From Hymenobacter sp. (GTDB lineage: Bacteria; Bacteroidota; Bacteroidia; Cytophagales; Hymenobacteraceae), in NCBI GenBank assembly GCA_025362615.1, contig JANYFQ010000294.1, positions 1 through 8,166 of the forward strand: a stretch of 8,166 bases of DNA, given 5' to 3'. A model generated the notes under the pieces. That model did not search any database, was not told the origin of the DNA, and saw nothing but the letters and a program-made list of their open reading frames with translations. Positions 1 through 6,103 of this stretch are shown here, piece after piece. Numbering within the stretch: the first letter of the stretch is position 1; each line of letters starts with the position of its first letter. The position numbers and the translations under genes are program-made.

Positions 1-470
1 CGGGCACCGGGCGCGGCCGGGCTTTTCCAAACCGCCAGGCGCACCCGGCCCCCGGCGCTGGCCAGGTGCAGGGTGTCGCCGGTGGCGGGCGCAGCGGCCA
101 GGCTGTCGAGGGCGAAGGCGGCCGTCAGGCTATCGGCGGGGGTCGTCACCGTTACCGGCACCCGAACGGTGTCGGAGAGGGCCAGCGTGGTGGGCGCGGC
201 AGGGGTGCCGTACTTGTCGAGGCACCGCTGGTAACTGACGCACCCCCCGAGCGTCAGCCCCACCAGCACCAAAACGCCTACGGCACCCGTTGCCGAGCCC
301 GGCAGCTTGGGGTCGGGCAACCCGAGCAGGGTCACGCCGATGCCAATCACTACGCCGGCTTCCGCCCAGCTCGTGCCCCGCCCGAGCACGCTGTACAGGC
401 CCGCGCCAATCAGCAGCAGGCCCACGAAGCTGGTGAACCAGCCCTTGGTAAAATTCTTGAATGCAAACAC
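1..470 (-). CDS. Multi-membrane-segment phage protein, probably lysis-associated (partial)
   Basis: This frame is open from a GTG at 470 to the window edge, so the C-terminus is missing. I chose this GTG because it lies 23 bases after the amidase stop and the protein opens VFAFKNFTKGWFTSF, a short basic/aromatic head before a membrane segment. No ATG is available, and another GTG farther upstream would overlap the amidase. Three hydrophobic segments are visible at about residues 13-30, 36-51 and 60-77. The third ends in LTLGGC (Cys77), which resembles a lipobox. A polar Pro/Thr/Asp-rich region follows (DTVRVPVTVTTPADS, then GDTLHLASAGGRVRLAVW), as expected of an extracytoplasmic domain. I recognise no named family. 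Position directly after the endolysin suggests a holin- or spanin-like role, which is inference. A plain inner-membrane protein with a periplasmic tail is the alternative. Confidence 0.6.
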   Translation of the reverse strand, partial: MFAFKNFTKGWFTSFVGLLLIGAGLYSVLGRGTSWAEAGVVIGIGVTLLGLPDPKLPGSATGAVGVLVLVGLTLGGCVSYQRCLDKYGTPAAPTTLALSDTVRVPVTVTTPADSLTAAFALDSLAAAPATGDTLHLASAGGRVRLAVWKSPAAPGA

Positions 471-493
471 CGCAGTCGTTTTTAGAAGGTGAT

Positions 494-922
494 TTACTGA
501 ACCGAGGCCCACCAGGCGCGGGCATCGAAAGAGGGGCAGGCTTTGGTCACGCCCGGAAAATCCCGGTGGCCCAGCACCTGCGCCCCTGGGTGCGCCACCA
601 GCCAGCGGCGGATGATGCGGATTTGCTCCGCCACTTGGGCCGGGGTGCGGTTGTCGGTCGGGTTGCCGTGGGCATCCACGCCCCCGATGTAGCTTACGTG
701 CAAGGCATTCGCATTATGGCCGCGCACCCCGTTGCTGGGCGTGTCGTCATCGAGCAGGCGGCGGCTGACCCCGTTGGGCGGTATCATGATGTGGTAGCCC
801 GGCAGCCGCCAGCCGTTGCCGCCCTGCGCCACGGGCCGCTTCCAGTAGGCCAGGATTTCATCAACCGTCTGGCTTTGGGGGCCAGCCGTGCAGTGCAGCA
901 CGATGTAGCGGATGGGGCGCAT
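494..922 (-). CDS. N-acetylmuramoyl-L-alanine amidase (phage endolysin)
   Basis: A 142-residue peptidoglycan amidase of the Amidase_2/PGRP (T7 lysozyme-like) family. It cleaves the bond between N-acetylmuramic acid and L-alanine during host lysis. The expected zinc ligands are visible: His10 in IVLHCTAG, and His119 and Cys129 in GHRDFPGVTKACPSFD. Tyr43 in GYHIMI and Lys127, two residues before the ligand Cys, match the catalytic Tyr and Lys of T7 lysozyme. The length is that of a single catalytic domain, with no separate wall-binding domain and no signal peptide, so export would need a holin. I start at the ATG at 922 (MRPIRYIVLHC). The frame stays open to an ATG at 994, but those extra 24 residues (MRSPAPHAGHGAGR...) are not family-like. 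It lies 114 bases downstream of the capsid gene and is followed by the membrane protein. Confidence 0.93.
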   Translation of the reverse strand: MRPIRYIVLHCTAGPQSQTVDEILAYWKRPVAQGGNGWRLPGYHIMIPPNGVSRRLLDDDTPSNGVRGHNANALHVSYIGGVDAHGNPTDNRTPAQVAEQIRIIRRWLVAHPGAQVLGHRDFPGVTKACPSFDARAWWASVQ

Positions 923-1036
923 GGGCAAGGGAACGTAAAAAATTAACCAGGCCCGGCCGGCCCCGTGCCCCGCGTGGGGGGCTGGGCTTCGCATCGCCGC
1001 TTCCTGCGGGTCCGGCGCGGGCTGGTGTAAGTGGGG

Positions 1037-1930
1037 TCAAACTTGGCCCGAAACGATGGCCGCCTGCGAGCGGCGCGTGTAGGGCGCGGCAATGCCATAC
1101 ACCTGGAAACCGGCCACGCTGGAGCGGTTTTCGGGGTCGAGGCTGGCGTCGCGGAAGAACATCTGGGCCGAACCCAGGGCGCGGAAGCAGTCACCGGCCG
1201 AGAAGGCCACCGAGGCGGTGGTGTCGCCAGCAGCCGGGGCGGCCCCGAAGGCGCGGCGCGTGAGCGTGCCCAGGTTGTAGACCGGGGCGAACAGGTCCTG
1301 GTGCAGCTCGAAGCCGTAGAGCATGGGGGCCAGGCCGCCCGTGCCCACCGTCTGGAAGGCCGTGCTGATGAAGCTGGCCAGCGTCGAAACCAGCAGGTCC
1401 GAAGCGTGCTCGTTGCTGAGCACCAGCACCCGGCCGGCCACCGGAATTTTGGCCTTGTCGTAGGCGAACTTGAGGGCAATCAGGTCCTCGGGGCGCAGGC
1501 GCTTGCGGCCGGTGCCGTCGTTGGCCCCCGTCGTCACGAGGATGGGCATGGTGGCCGTGGCCGCCTGCGGGGCGATGGTGTAGAGGCCGTGCGCCCCCAT
1601 CTTCTCTTCCATCGCCAGCTTGTGGTTGGCGATGATGCTGCCCTGCTTGTCGTAGGGGATGGCGTACAACTCGTCAACCGACACGCGGGTGTTGGTGGTG
1701 TCGTACTTGAAGAGGGCGACCGGCAGGTCGTTGTCGATGCGCTGGGCCGTCGAGATGGGGTACACCGTGTTGTTAATCAACACGTCGGGGTCGGCCCCCA
1801 CCTCCGTGAGGTGGATGACGTTGTTGCCCACGAACGAGGACTCGTCCTTGAGCTTGGCCAGCCAGGTGTGCGGGGCGCGAAGCTTGTCGATAAGCATCGC
1901 CAAAAAAAGTTCTCTCAGTGCAACGGCCAT
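1037..1930 (-). CDS. Phage major capsid protein
   Basis: A 297-residue protein with the look of a major capsid protein common in Bacteroidota phages. Typical family stretches are VLINNTVYPI near the N-terminus, DNDLPVALFKYDTTNTRVS, DELYAIPYDKQGSIIANH (about residues 86-103), then EEKMGAHGLYTIAP. A mixed alpha/beta body follows, with GRVLVLSNEHASDLL and a C-terminal GFQVYGIAAPYTRR. It would form the head shell, probably with an HK97-like fold, which I infer from family resemblance and not from a diagnostic motif. It lies directly downstream of the maturation protease/scaffold gene, the usual place for a capsid gene. The ATG at 1930 is the first in frame. An ATG at 1897 (MLIDKLRAPHTW) is a plausible later start, because the first 11 residues are hydrophobic and could be a cleaved or untranslated extension. 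The stop is TGA. Confidence 0.8.
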   Translation of the reverse strand: MAVALRELFLAMLIDKLRAPHTWLAKLKDESSFVGNNVIHLTEVGADPDVLINNTVYPISTAQRIDNDLPVALFKYDTTNTRVSVDELYAIPYDKQGSIIANHKLAMEEKMGAHGLYTIAPQAATATMPILVTTGANDGTGRKRLRPEDLIALKFAYDKAKIPVAGRVLVLSNEHASDLLVSTLASFISTAFQTVGTGGLAPMLYGFELHQDLFAPVYNLGTLTRRAFGAAPAAGDTTASVAFSAGDCFRALGSAQMFFRDASLDPENRSSVAGFQVYGIAAPYTRRSQAAIVSGQV

Positions 1931-1967
1931 TGTGCCAGCGGGTAAAAAGTGGAAAAAGCGGGTTGGC

Positions 1968-2000
1968 GGGGGGCTTTGGTGGGCGGTGGGGCGGGCGGGG
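1968..2000 (+). other. G-rich tract with G-quadruplex pattern
   Basis: Five runs of three or more G on the plus strand are separated by loops of 7, 4, 1 and 1 bases: 1968-1973, 1981-1983, 1988-1991, 1993-1995 and 1997-2000. This fits the usual G3+N1-7 quadruplex pattern. It fills most of the gap between the protease/scaffold stop and the capsid start, and lies on the template strand for those genes. The matching mRNA would be C-rich and unstructured. Function is unknown, and high background GC makes such patterns likelier by chance. Confidence 0.5.
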
Positions 2001-2486
2001 CTACTTGCCCCGCGTCGGGTAAGCGTTGCTCACCAGGGTGCGGTACTTGGCCGGGTCTTTCTCGGCCATCATTTTCAGGTCGTCGGGGGCCTTCTCCACG
2101 TAGTCTTTCAGCGCCCAGGCCGTGCGGTCGTCGGCCGCGCCAGTGCCGGCGGTGTTGGTGGGCGCGGCGTTGGTGGTATCGGCCTGCACCTGGCCGCTGG
2201 CCAGCGTCGGGGCGGGCAGTGCGTCGAGCGTGGCCTTCACGGTGTCGTAGTCGGCCGTGGCCATCTTGATAAAGCCCGCTTCCTGGCCGGCCCCGATTTT
2301 CTTCTGGGCCACGGCGTTGCGCACCAGCAGCTCGGCCCGCTCCTTGCCCACCTTTTGCCGCTCCTCAACCAGGTCGGCTTCGGCCTTGTCCTTGGCCAGC
2401 TTCATGTGGGCGATGGCGGTTTCTACTTGGGCATCCGAGGCATCGGCGGCCAGGCCCATCGTGGCGATGACAGTGGTTTTGTTCAT
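2001..2486 (-). CDS. Candidate nested scaffold protein from an internal start (in frame)
   Basis: Within the protease gene, codon 226 is an ATG (2486) whose context looks like a gene start: the product opens MNKTTVIATMGLAADASDAQ, exactly at the end of the low-complexity linker. The 161-residue product would be the Lys/Glu-rich helical scaffold-like region alone. The same arrangement is known in lambda C/Nu3 and Mu I/Z, where scaffold is made from an internal start in the protease gene. What I see is the start codon, domain boundary and composition. Separate translation is inference, and no strong Shine-Dalgarno precedes it, although that is normal in Bacteroidota. Confidence 0.5.
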   Translation of the reverse strand: MNKTTVIATMGLAADASDAQVETAIAHMKLAKDKAEADLVEERQKVGKERAELLVRNAVAQKKIGAGQEAGFIKMATADYDTVKATLDALPAPTLASGQVQADTTNAAPTNTAGTGAADDRTAWALKDYVEKAPDDLKMMAEKDPAKYRTLVSNAYPTRGK

Positions 2487-3161
2487 GGTGGAACGGTTGG
2501 GTTGGGTTGAAACTTGAGAAGCCAGCACGGCCTGGTTCAGGACGGCGGGCACATTTTTGACTTTGTAGTGATTGAAAACCTCCGTGATGTCGTCGGGCAG
2601 CTCCGAGTCTTCTCCGACGATGCCCGTCACGAAGCCCTTGGCCTTGGCCACTTCCGCCGTCATCCAGGTGGTGACGTCCATCATGGTGCCCACTTCTTCC
2701 GGGGTAAGCCCGGTGCGTTTCACGTAGATGGCGATGGCCGACGCCCGGACGTTGGCGTACATCTGCAAGGCCGCGTTCAGCGCCTTGTCGTCGCCGTCCA
2801 CGTACACGCAGGGGTTGTGAATCATGTACTGGCCGTTGGCCGCCATTTCGATGCCGTCCGAAAACGCGCAAGCGATGGTAGTGCCGGCACTGGCGACCAA
2901 CGCACCCAGTACACAGGTCTTGCGGCCCGGAAAGGCCACGAGCTGGTTGTATATTTCGTTCGCGTCGAAGAGCGAGCCGCCCGGCGTATTGATATACCCT
3001 TTCAGCTCGGTCACGCCCGCCGCCCGCAACTCGGCCAGTTGCCGGGTAAAGTTGGCCGAGTCGTTGGCCCACCAGTTGATTTCACCGATGAACTGAATCT
3101 CGGCAAACGTCCCCAGATTGGTGACCCGAAACGGCGCAGGCTTGGATGACAGCTTCGACAT
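2001..3161 (-). CDS. ClpP-like head maturation protease with C-terminal scaffold-like domain
   Basis: A 386-residue protein. Residues about 15-180 form a ClpP/crotonase-fold serine protease: GYINTPGGSLFDA (residues 55-67, the oxyanion-hole region), Ser91 in VASAGTTIA, His115 in YMIHNP and Asp162 in MMDVTTWMTAEVAKAKGF. These are the expected Ser-His-Asp triad. Phage members of this family (S49/ClpP type) process scaffold and capsid proteins during head maturation. After a linker of about 30 residues rich in Gln/Ser/Asn, residues 226-386 are Lys/Glu/Ala-rich and helical (HMKLAKDKAEADLVEERQK, then KERAELLVRNAVAQKKIGAG), as scaffolding domains are. I start at the ATG at 3161 (MSKLSSKPAPF). The longer version from 3233 adds 24 residues, and its first codons lie inside the 3209-3261 palindrome, so I reject it. 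It is the first gene of the leftward operon. Confidence 0.88.
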   Translation of the reverse strand: MSKLSSKPAPFRVTNLGTFAEIQFIGEINWWANDSANFTRQLAELRAAGVTELKGYINTPGGSLFDANEIYNQLVAFPGRKTCVLGALVASAGTTIACAFSDGIEMAANGQYMIHNPCVYVDGDDKALNAALQMYANVRASAIAIYVKRTGLTPEEVGTMMDVTTWMTAEVAKAKGFVTGIVGEDSELPDDITEVFNHYKVKNVPAVLNQAVLASQVSTQPNRSTMNKTTVIATMGLAADASDAQVETAIAHMKLAKDKAEADLVEERQKVGKERAELLVRNAVAQKKIGAGQEAGFIKMATADYDTVKATLDALPAPTLASGQVQADTTNAAPTNTAGTGAADDRTAWALKDYVEKAPDDLKMMAEKDPAKYRTLVSNAYPTRGK

Positions 3162-3208
3162 AGGACCGCAAAACTGGCAGCTTCGGCCCCAGCTAAAAAC
3201 ATGGCCGT

Positions 3209-3261
3209 CAATGATTGGTGCTGCCAACACCAATCATTGGTGTTGGGAGCACCAATGATGG
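3209..3261. promoter_or_regulatory. 53-bp palindrome / tandem operator-like sites in the divergent region
   Basis: Two 26-base arms (3209-3234 and 3236-3261) are symmetric about C3235 and pair at 23 of 26 positions, with mismatches at 3210/3260, 3213/3257 and 3223/3247. Within it are two copies of ATTGGTG-N7-CACCAAT (3214-3234 and 3236-3256), a 22-bp period of about two helical turns. The 12-bp arms 3209-3220 and 3228-3239 are perfect, as are the 10-bp arms at 3233-3242 and 3250-3259. It is 47 bases upstream of the protease ATG and 89 upstream of the small-terminase ATG. It could bind a dimeric regulator controlling both operons, or be a packaging-recognition or cruciform site. Confidence 0.7.
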
Positions 3262-3293
3262 GAAATAAGCGGCGGCGGCTGGTGAGCACCTGC

Positions 3294-3301
3294 CATCTTT
3301 G
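3294..3301 (+). promoter_or_regulatory. Weak candidate Bacteroidota -7 element for the rightward operon
   Basis: CATCTTTG matches five of the six fixed positions of the Bacteroidota -7 consensus TAnnTTTG and lies 49 bases before the small-terminase ATG. No TTTG-like -33 element is visible at the usual distance upstream, where the sequence is GCGGCGGCGG-like. If real, the promoter would probably need an activator, which would fit the palindrome just upstream. Confidence 0.25.
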
Positions 3302-3341
3302 GCCTGGTTAGCACCAGCGGCGGCGACACTTGCCCCCGGTT

Positions 3342-3347
3342 AAGGTG
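3342..3347 (+). promoter_or_regulatory. Shine-Dalgarno-like AAGGTG that decides the small-terminase start
   Basis: AAGGTG ends three bases before the ATG at 3351 (AAGG is five bases away). It favours 3351 over the in-frame TTG at 3330 and over the ATG at 3366. Shine-Dalgarno sites are rare in Bacteroidota, so the support is moderate. Confidence 0.4.
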
Positions 3348-3350
3348 ACA

Positions 3351-3812
3351 ATGCCCCGCACCGCAATGGCCCACACGAAGGACAAAGAGCGCACCCTGGC
3401 CCAGGCCCTGTACCTGGCCGGGCACTACACCCAGAAGCAAATTGCGGGCATGGTCGAGGTCACCGAAAAGACCATCGGCGTGTGGGCCGAGGCCGGCCAC
3501 TGGGACAAGCTGCGGGCCGCCGGCCAGGCCACCGTGGGCCAGGTGGTGGGCAATATGCTCGAAATCCAGCAGGCCCGCACCGCGCAAATTCTGGAAGCCG
3601 TGCGCGGCGGCTCAAAGGAAAAGTTCGGCGACGAGATGCTGAAGATGGCCAAGGCCATCGAGCAACTGCAAGGCGACATCGGCCTGAGCACCGTCATCCA
3701 GGTGCTGCAAGAGTTCATGGGCTACGTCGGCAACCGCGACCACGCCTTCCGGGGCCAGCTCGCCGACTACCAGTCGCAGTTCCTCAACCAAAAGGCCGGC
3801 ACCAATGGGTAA
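3351..3812 (+). CDS. Phage terminase small subunit-like HTH protein
   Basis: A 153-residue protein. The N-terminal third holds a helix-turn-helix: ERTLAQALYLAGHYTQKQ then IAGMVEVTEKTIGVWAEAG (about residues 13-49), followed by HWDKLR. This is the Terminase_5/gpP-N-like DNA-binding pattern seen in small terminases and their relatives in Bacteroidota phages. The rest is helical (QILEAVRGG, EMLKMAKAIEQLQGDIGLS, VIQVLQEFMGYV) and would serve oligomerisation and contact with the large subunit. Its role would be to recognise phage DNA and recruit the motor. It opens the rightward operon, and its stop overlaps the large-terminase start by 8 bases, typical of translational coupling. An ATG at 3366 (MAHTKDK) is the alternative start. 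The family call rests on the HTH plus position. Confidence 0.75.
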   Translation: MPRTAMAHTKDKERTLAQALYLAGHYTQKQIAGMVEVTEKTIGVWAEAGHWDKLRAAGQATVGQVVGNMLEIQQARTAQILEAVRGGSKEKFGDEMLKMAKAIEQLQGDIGLSTVIQVLQEFMGYVGNRDHAFRGQLADYQSQFLNQKAGTNG

Positions 3813-5334
3813 GGCCAAGCCCACGCGCAAGCAGGAGCTCGAAGCCCTGCAACGCTACCAGGACCAACTGGCCCACATCAAGGACAGCGCCCGGCCCGAC
3901 GTGCTGCACAGCGCCGAGGCCAAGGCCGACCGCATCAAGCGGGCGCGGAAGGATTACAACTTCCTGGTGAACTACTACTTCCCGCACTGGGCGAAGGCCG
4001 ATTGTGCGCCCTTCCACATCAAGAGCGCCGAAGCCGTGCGCCGCGACCCCCAGCACGCCGAAGTGCGTGAGTGGGGCCGGGGCCTGGCCAAGTCCACCCA
4101 CGGCGACGTGATGACCCCCATCTGGCTGCACCTGTTTTGGGAAGAGCCGATGTGCATGCTACTGGTCGGCAAGAGCCTCTTCGACGCGAAGATTCTGCTC
4201 AGCGACCTGCAAGCCGAATTTGAGGCCAACCCCCAGCTCCTGGCCGACTTCGGCGAGCTGCTCGACGCGGGCACCTGGGCCAAGGGCAACTTCCGCACCA
4301 AGCGCGGCGGGCGGTTCTTTGCCCTGGGCAAGGGCCAGTCGCCCCGTGGCAAGCGCAACGGCCCCCAACGCCCCAACTTCCTGGTGGTGGACGACGTGGA
4401 CGACGACGAGGAAATCGGCAACGCCCGCCAGGTGGACAAGTCGGTGCGCTGGGTGCTGCGGGCGCTGCTGCCCGCGATGGGGGCCGAGGGGGGGCGCTTC
4501 ATGCTGCTCGGCAACCGCATCGGTCCCTACACCATCCTCACCAACCTGGCCGAAAACAAGGAGTTCACCCACAACCGCGTGAACGCCCTGGATGCCACCG
4601 GCCAGCCGAGCTGGCCGGCCTACTACACCTTGGCGTTTTACGACCGGATGCGCCGCCGCATCGGCACGGCCGCCTTCGACACCGAGTACCAGAACGACCC
4701 GAAGACGGCGGGCAAAATCTTCACCGACGACCACCTGCCCTGGGCACCCGTCAAGCGGCGCCACCACTACGAGCGCATCGTGGGCCAGTGGGATATTGCC
4801 TACTCCGAGAGCAAGACCGCCGACACCAACGCCGTGGTGCTGGTGGGCCTGGCGGCCAGCGGCCAGAAGCACCTGTTGGCCGGCTTTTGCCGCCAGTGCA
4901 AGATGGAAGACGCCCTGCGCTGGATGTACGACTACCAACTCACGCTGCCCGCTACGGTGGCGGTGGAGTGGTACGCCGAGAGTCAGTTCTGGAACCAGGC
5001 CGTGGAGCTGGCCCTGGCCAACGTGGCCCAGGAGTACGGCTGGCGGCTGCCCGTCGTGTTCGACGAGCGCCCCACGGGCAACAAGTACAGCCGCATCCTG
5101 CAAATGCTGCCCGCCATGCAGCGCCGCGAGTTCTACGTCAACGAAACCGAAAAGCACAACCCCGACGTGCAACGGGGCCTCGACCAAATCCGGGGCATCG
5201 AACCCGGATATTCGGGCCACGACGACTTTCCCGACGCCCTGGCCGCCGCCATCGCCAAGCTCGAGCAAGGCCAGGTGATGAGCGAGAGCGAGCCCGTGCT
5301 GGGCCAGCGCCTTCCTTCCTCCCGCGTTTTTTAA
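3805..5334 (+). CDS. Terminase large subunit (ATPase and nuclease)
   Basis: A 509-residue packaging motor protein that pumps DNA into the prohead with ATP and cuts it. The N-terminal ATPase shows a Walker A-like REWGRGLAKST (residues 88-98, Lys96), a Walker B stretch FLVVDDVDDDEE (192-203) and a coupling motif MLLGN (233-237). The C-terminal RNase H-like nuclease has acidic residues in the right order: Asp330 in GQWDIAYSES, Glu388 in VAVEWYAES and Asp473/Asp474/Asp477 in GHDDFPDA. Length fits complete large terminases, including Mu gp28-like proteins. Residues 1-50 are charged and helical and may contact the small subunit. The Walker A sequence departs from the commoner GxGxGKS/T form but keeps Gly-x2-Gly-x2-Lys-Ser-Thr-like spacing. 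The next gene follows after 10 bases. Confidence 0.93.
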   Translation: MGKAKPTRKQELEALQRYQDQLAHIKDSARPDVLHSAEAKADRIKRARKDYNFLVNYYFPHWAKADCAPFHIKSAEAVRRDPQHAEVREWGRGLAKSTHGDVMTPIWLHLFWEEPMCMLLVGKSLFDAKILLSDLQAEFEANPQLLADFGELLDAGTWAKGNFRTKRGGRFFALGKGQSPRGKRNGPQRPNFLVVDDVDDDEEIGNARQVDKSVRWVLRALLPAMGAEGGRFMLLGNRIGPYTILTNLAENKEFTHNRVNALDATGQPSWPAYYTLAFYDRMRRRIGTAAFDTEYQNDPKTAGKIFTDDHLPWAPVKRRHHYERIVGQWDIAYSESKTADTNAVVLVGLAASGQKHLLAGFCRQCKMEDALRWMYDYQLTLPATVAVEWYAESQFWNQAVELALANVAQEYGWRLPVVFDERPTGNKYSRILQMLPAMQRREFYVNETEKHNPDVQRGLDQIRGIEPGYSGHDDFPDALAAAIAKLEQGQVMSESEPVLGQRLPSSRVF

Positions 5335-5344
5335 CCCCCCGCCC

Positions 5345-6100
5345 ATGCTCAATCAACTGCACCTGGCCGACTGCCTGGACCTGCTGCGCCAACTGCCCGA
5401 CGGCTCCGTGGACTGCATCATCGCCGACCCGCCCTACCATACCACCCAACTGCACTACGACCGCGCCCCGATGGTGGACTGGGCCGCCTGGTGGCGCGAA
5501 GCCAACCGCGTGGTGAAGCCCACCGGCACCATTGTGCTGTTTGCCGACGACCTGTTTACCATCGATTTAATCCTGACCAACCGTAAGGAGTACCGCTACC
5601 GGCTGGTGTGGGAGAAAACCCGCCGCACCCGTTTTCTAGATGCCAACCGCCGGCCGCTCAAAGCCCACGAAGACATCCTGGTTTTTCAGAGAAAACCGGG
5701 GAAAGCAGTATACAACGCTCAGAAAACGGTCGCGGAAAAAACTCAGGGCAACGCGGTCAGAATCACAAAGCAAGTTGGTCATTATCACAAAATGAACGGA
5801 AACACTTGGCAAGAGAACGGGGTGCGGCACCCCGGTAGTGTACTTCATTTCGCCAGTGGAAGGCAGCAAGACTCTATACACCCGAACCAAAAGCCCCTCG
5901 ACCTGCTGCGTTGGCTCGTCCGCTCCTACACCGACCCCGGCCATGTGGTGCTGGACACCTTCGCCGGCAGCGCCACCTCGGCCGTGGCCTGCCTGGCCGA
6001 GGGCCGCCAGTACATCTGCGTTGAGCGCGACCCCACCTATTTCACGAAGGCCCAGGCCCGCATCGAAGCCGCCCAGTTGTCAGCGCCCCAAACCGCTTAG
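5345..6100 (+). CDS. Beta-class DNA methyltransferase (probably N6-adenine)
   Basis: A 251-residue S-adenosylmethionine-dependent DNA methyltransferase. The catalytic motif IV is DPPY (residues 28-31, in CIIADPPYHTT). Near the C-terminus lie HPNQKPLDLL (179-188) and the SAM-binding motif I VVLDTFAGSATS (201-212), then YICVERDPTYFTKAQARI. The order IV, specificity region, X, I defines the beta class. DPPY favours N6-adenine over N4-cytosine, which more often has SPPY. Motif I is FAGSA, not the commoner FxGxG. The specificity region (about residues 116-178) is much less GC-rich than its flanks. No restriction gene is adjacent, so it is an orphan enzyme that would protect phage DNA from host nucleases. 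It sits 10 bases after the large terminase and 3 before the next gene, so it is co-transcribed with packaging genes. The target sequence cannot be read from the protein. Confidence 0.93.
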   Translation: MLNQLHLADCLDLLRQLPDGSVDCIIADPPYHTTQLHYDRAPMVDWAAWWREANRVVKPTGTIVLFADDLFTIDLILTNRKEYRYRLVWEKTRRTRFLDANRRPLKAHEDILVFQRKPGKAVYNAQKTVAEKTQGNAVRITKQVGHYHKMNGNTWQENGVRHPGSVLHFASGRQQDSIHPNQKPLDLLRWLVRSYTDPGHVVLDTFAGSATSAVACLAEGRQYICVERDPTYFTKAQARIEAAQLSAPQTA

Positions 6101-6103
6101 CTC

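Noticed and set aside
130..525. 131-codon minus-strand ORF overlapping the amidase end and the left-edge membrane protein
   Set aside because: It is Arg/Gly-rich with no hydrophobic pattern. The neighbouring frame with a GTG start reads as a coherent membrane protein.
938..982. Possible terminator between the capsid and amidase genes (GCCCC/GGGGC stem at 967-982, T run on the minus strand at 937-942)
   Set aside because: The stem is only 5 bp and the T run lies about 25 bases beyond it. The A/T tract more likely serves amidase translation initiation.
1031..1945. 304-codon plus-strand ORF opposite the capsid gene
   Set aside because: It is antisense to the capsid frame, His/Gly/Val-rich, and without motifs.
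3162..3233. N-terminal extension of the protease from the ATG at 3233
   Set aside because: The extra 24 residues do not look like the family and their first codons lie inside the palindrome. The ATG at 3161 gives a normal ClpP-like N-terminus.
3209..3261. Palindrome as a bidirectional transcription terminator
   Set aside because: It lies between the starts of divergent genes, not between ends, and no T run follows either arm.
4159..5352. 397-codon ORF on the minus strand opposite the large terminase
   Set aside because: Same cause: it is the complement of a GC3-rich gene carrying all terminase motifs, with low-complexity His/Gly/Val composition.
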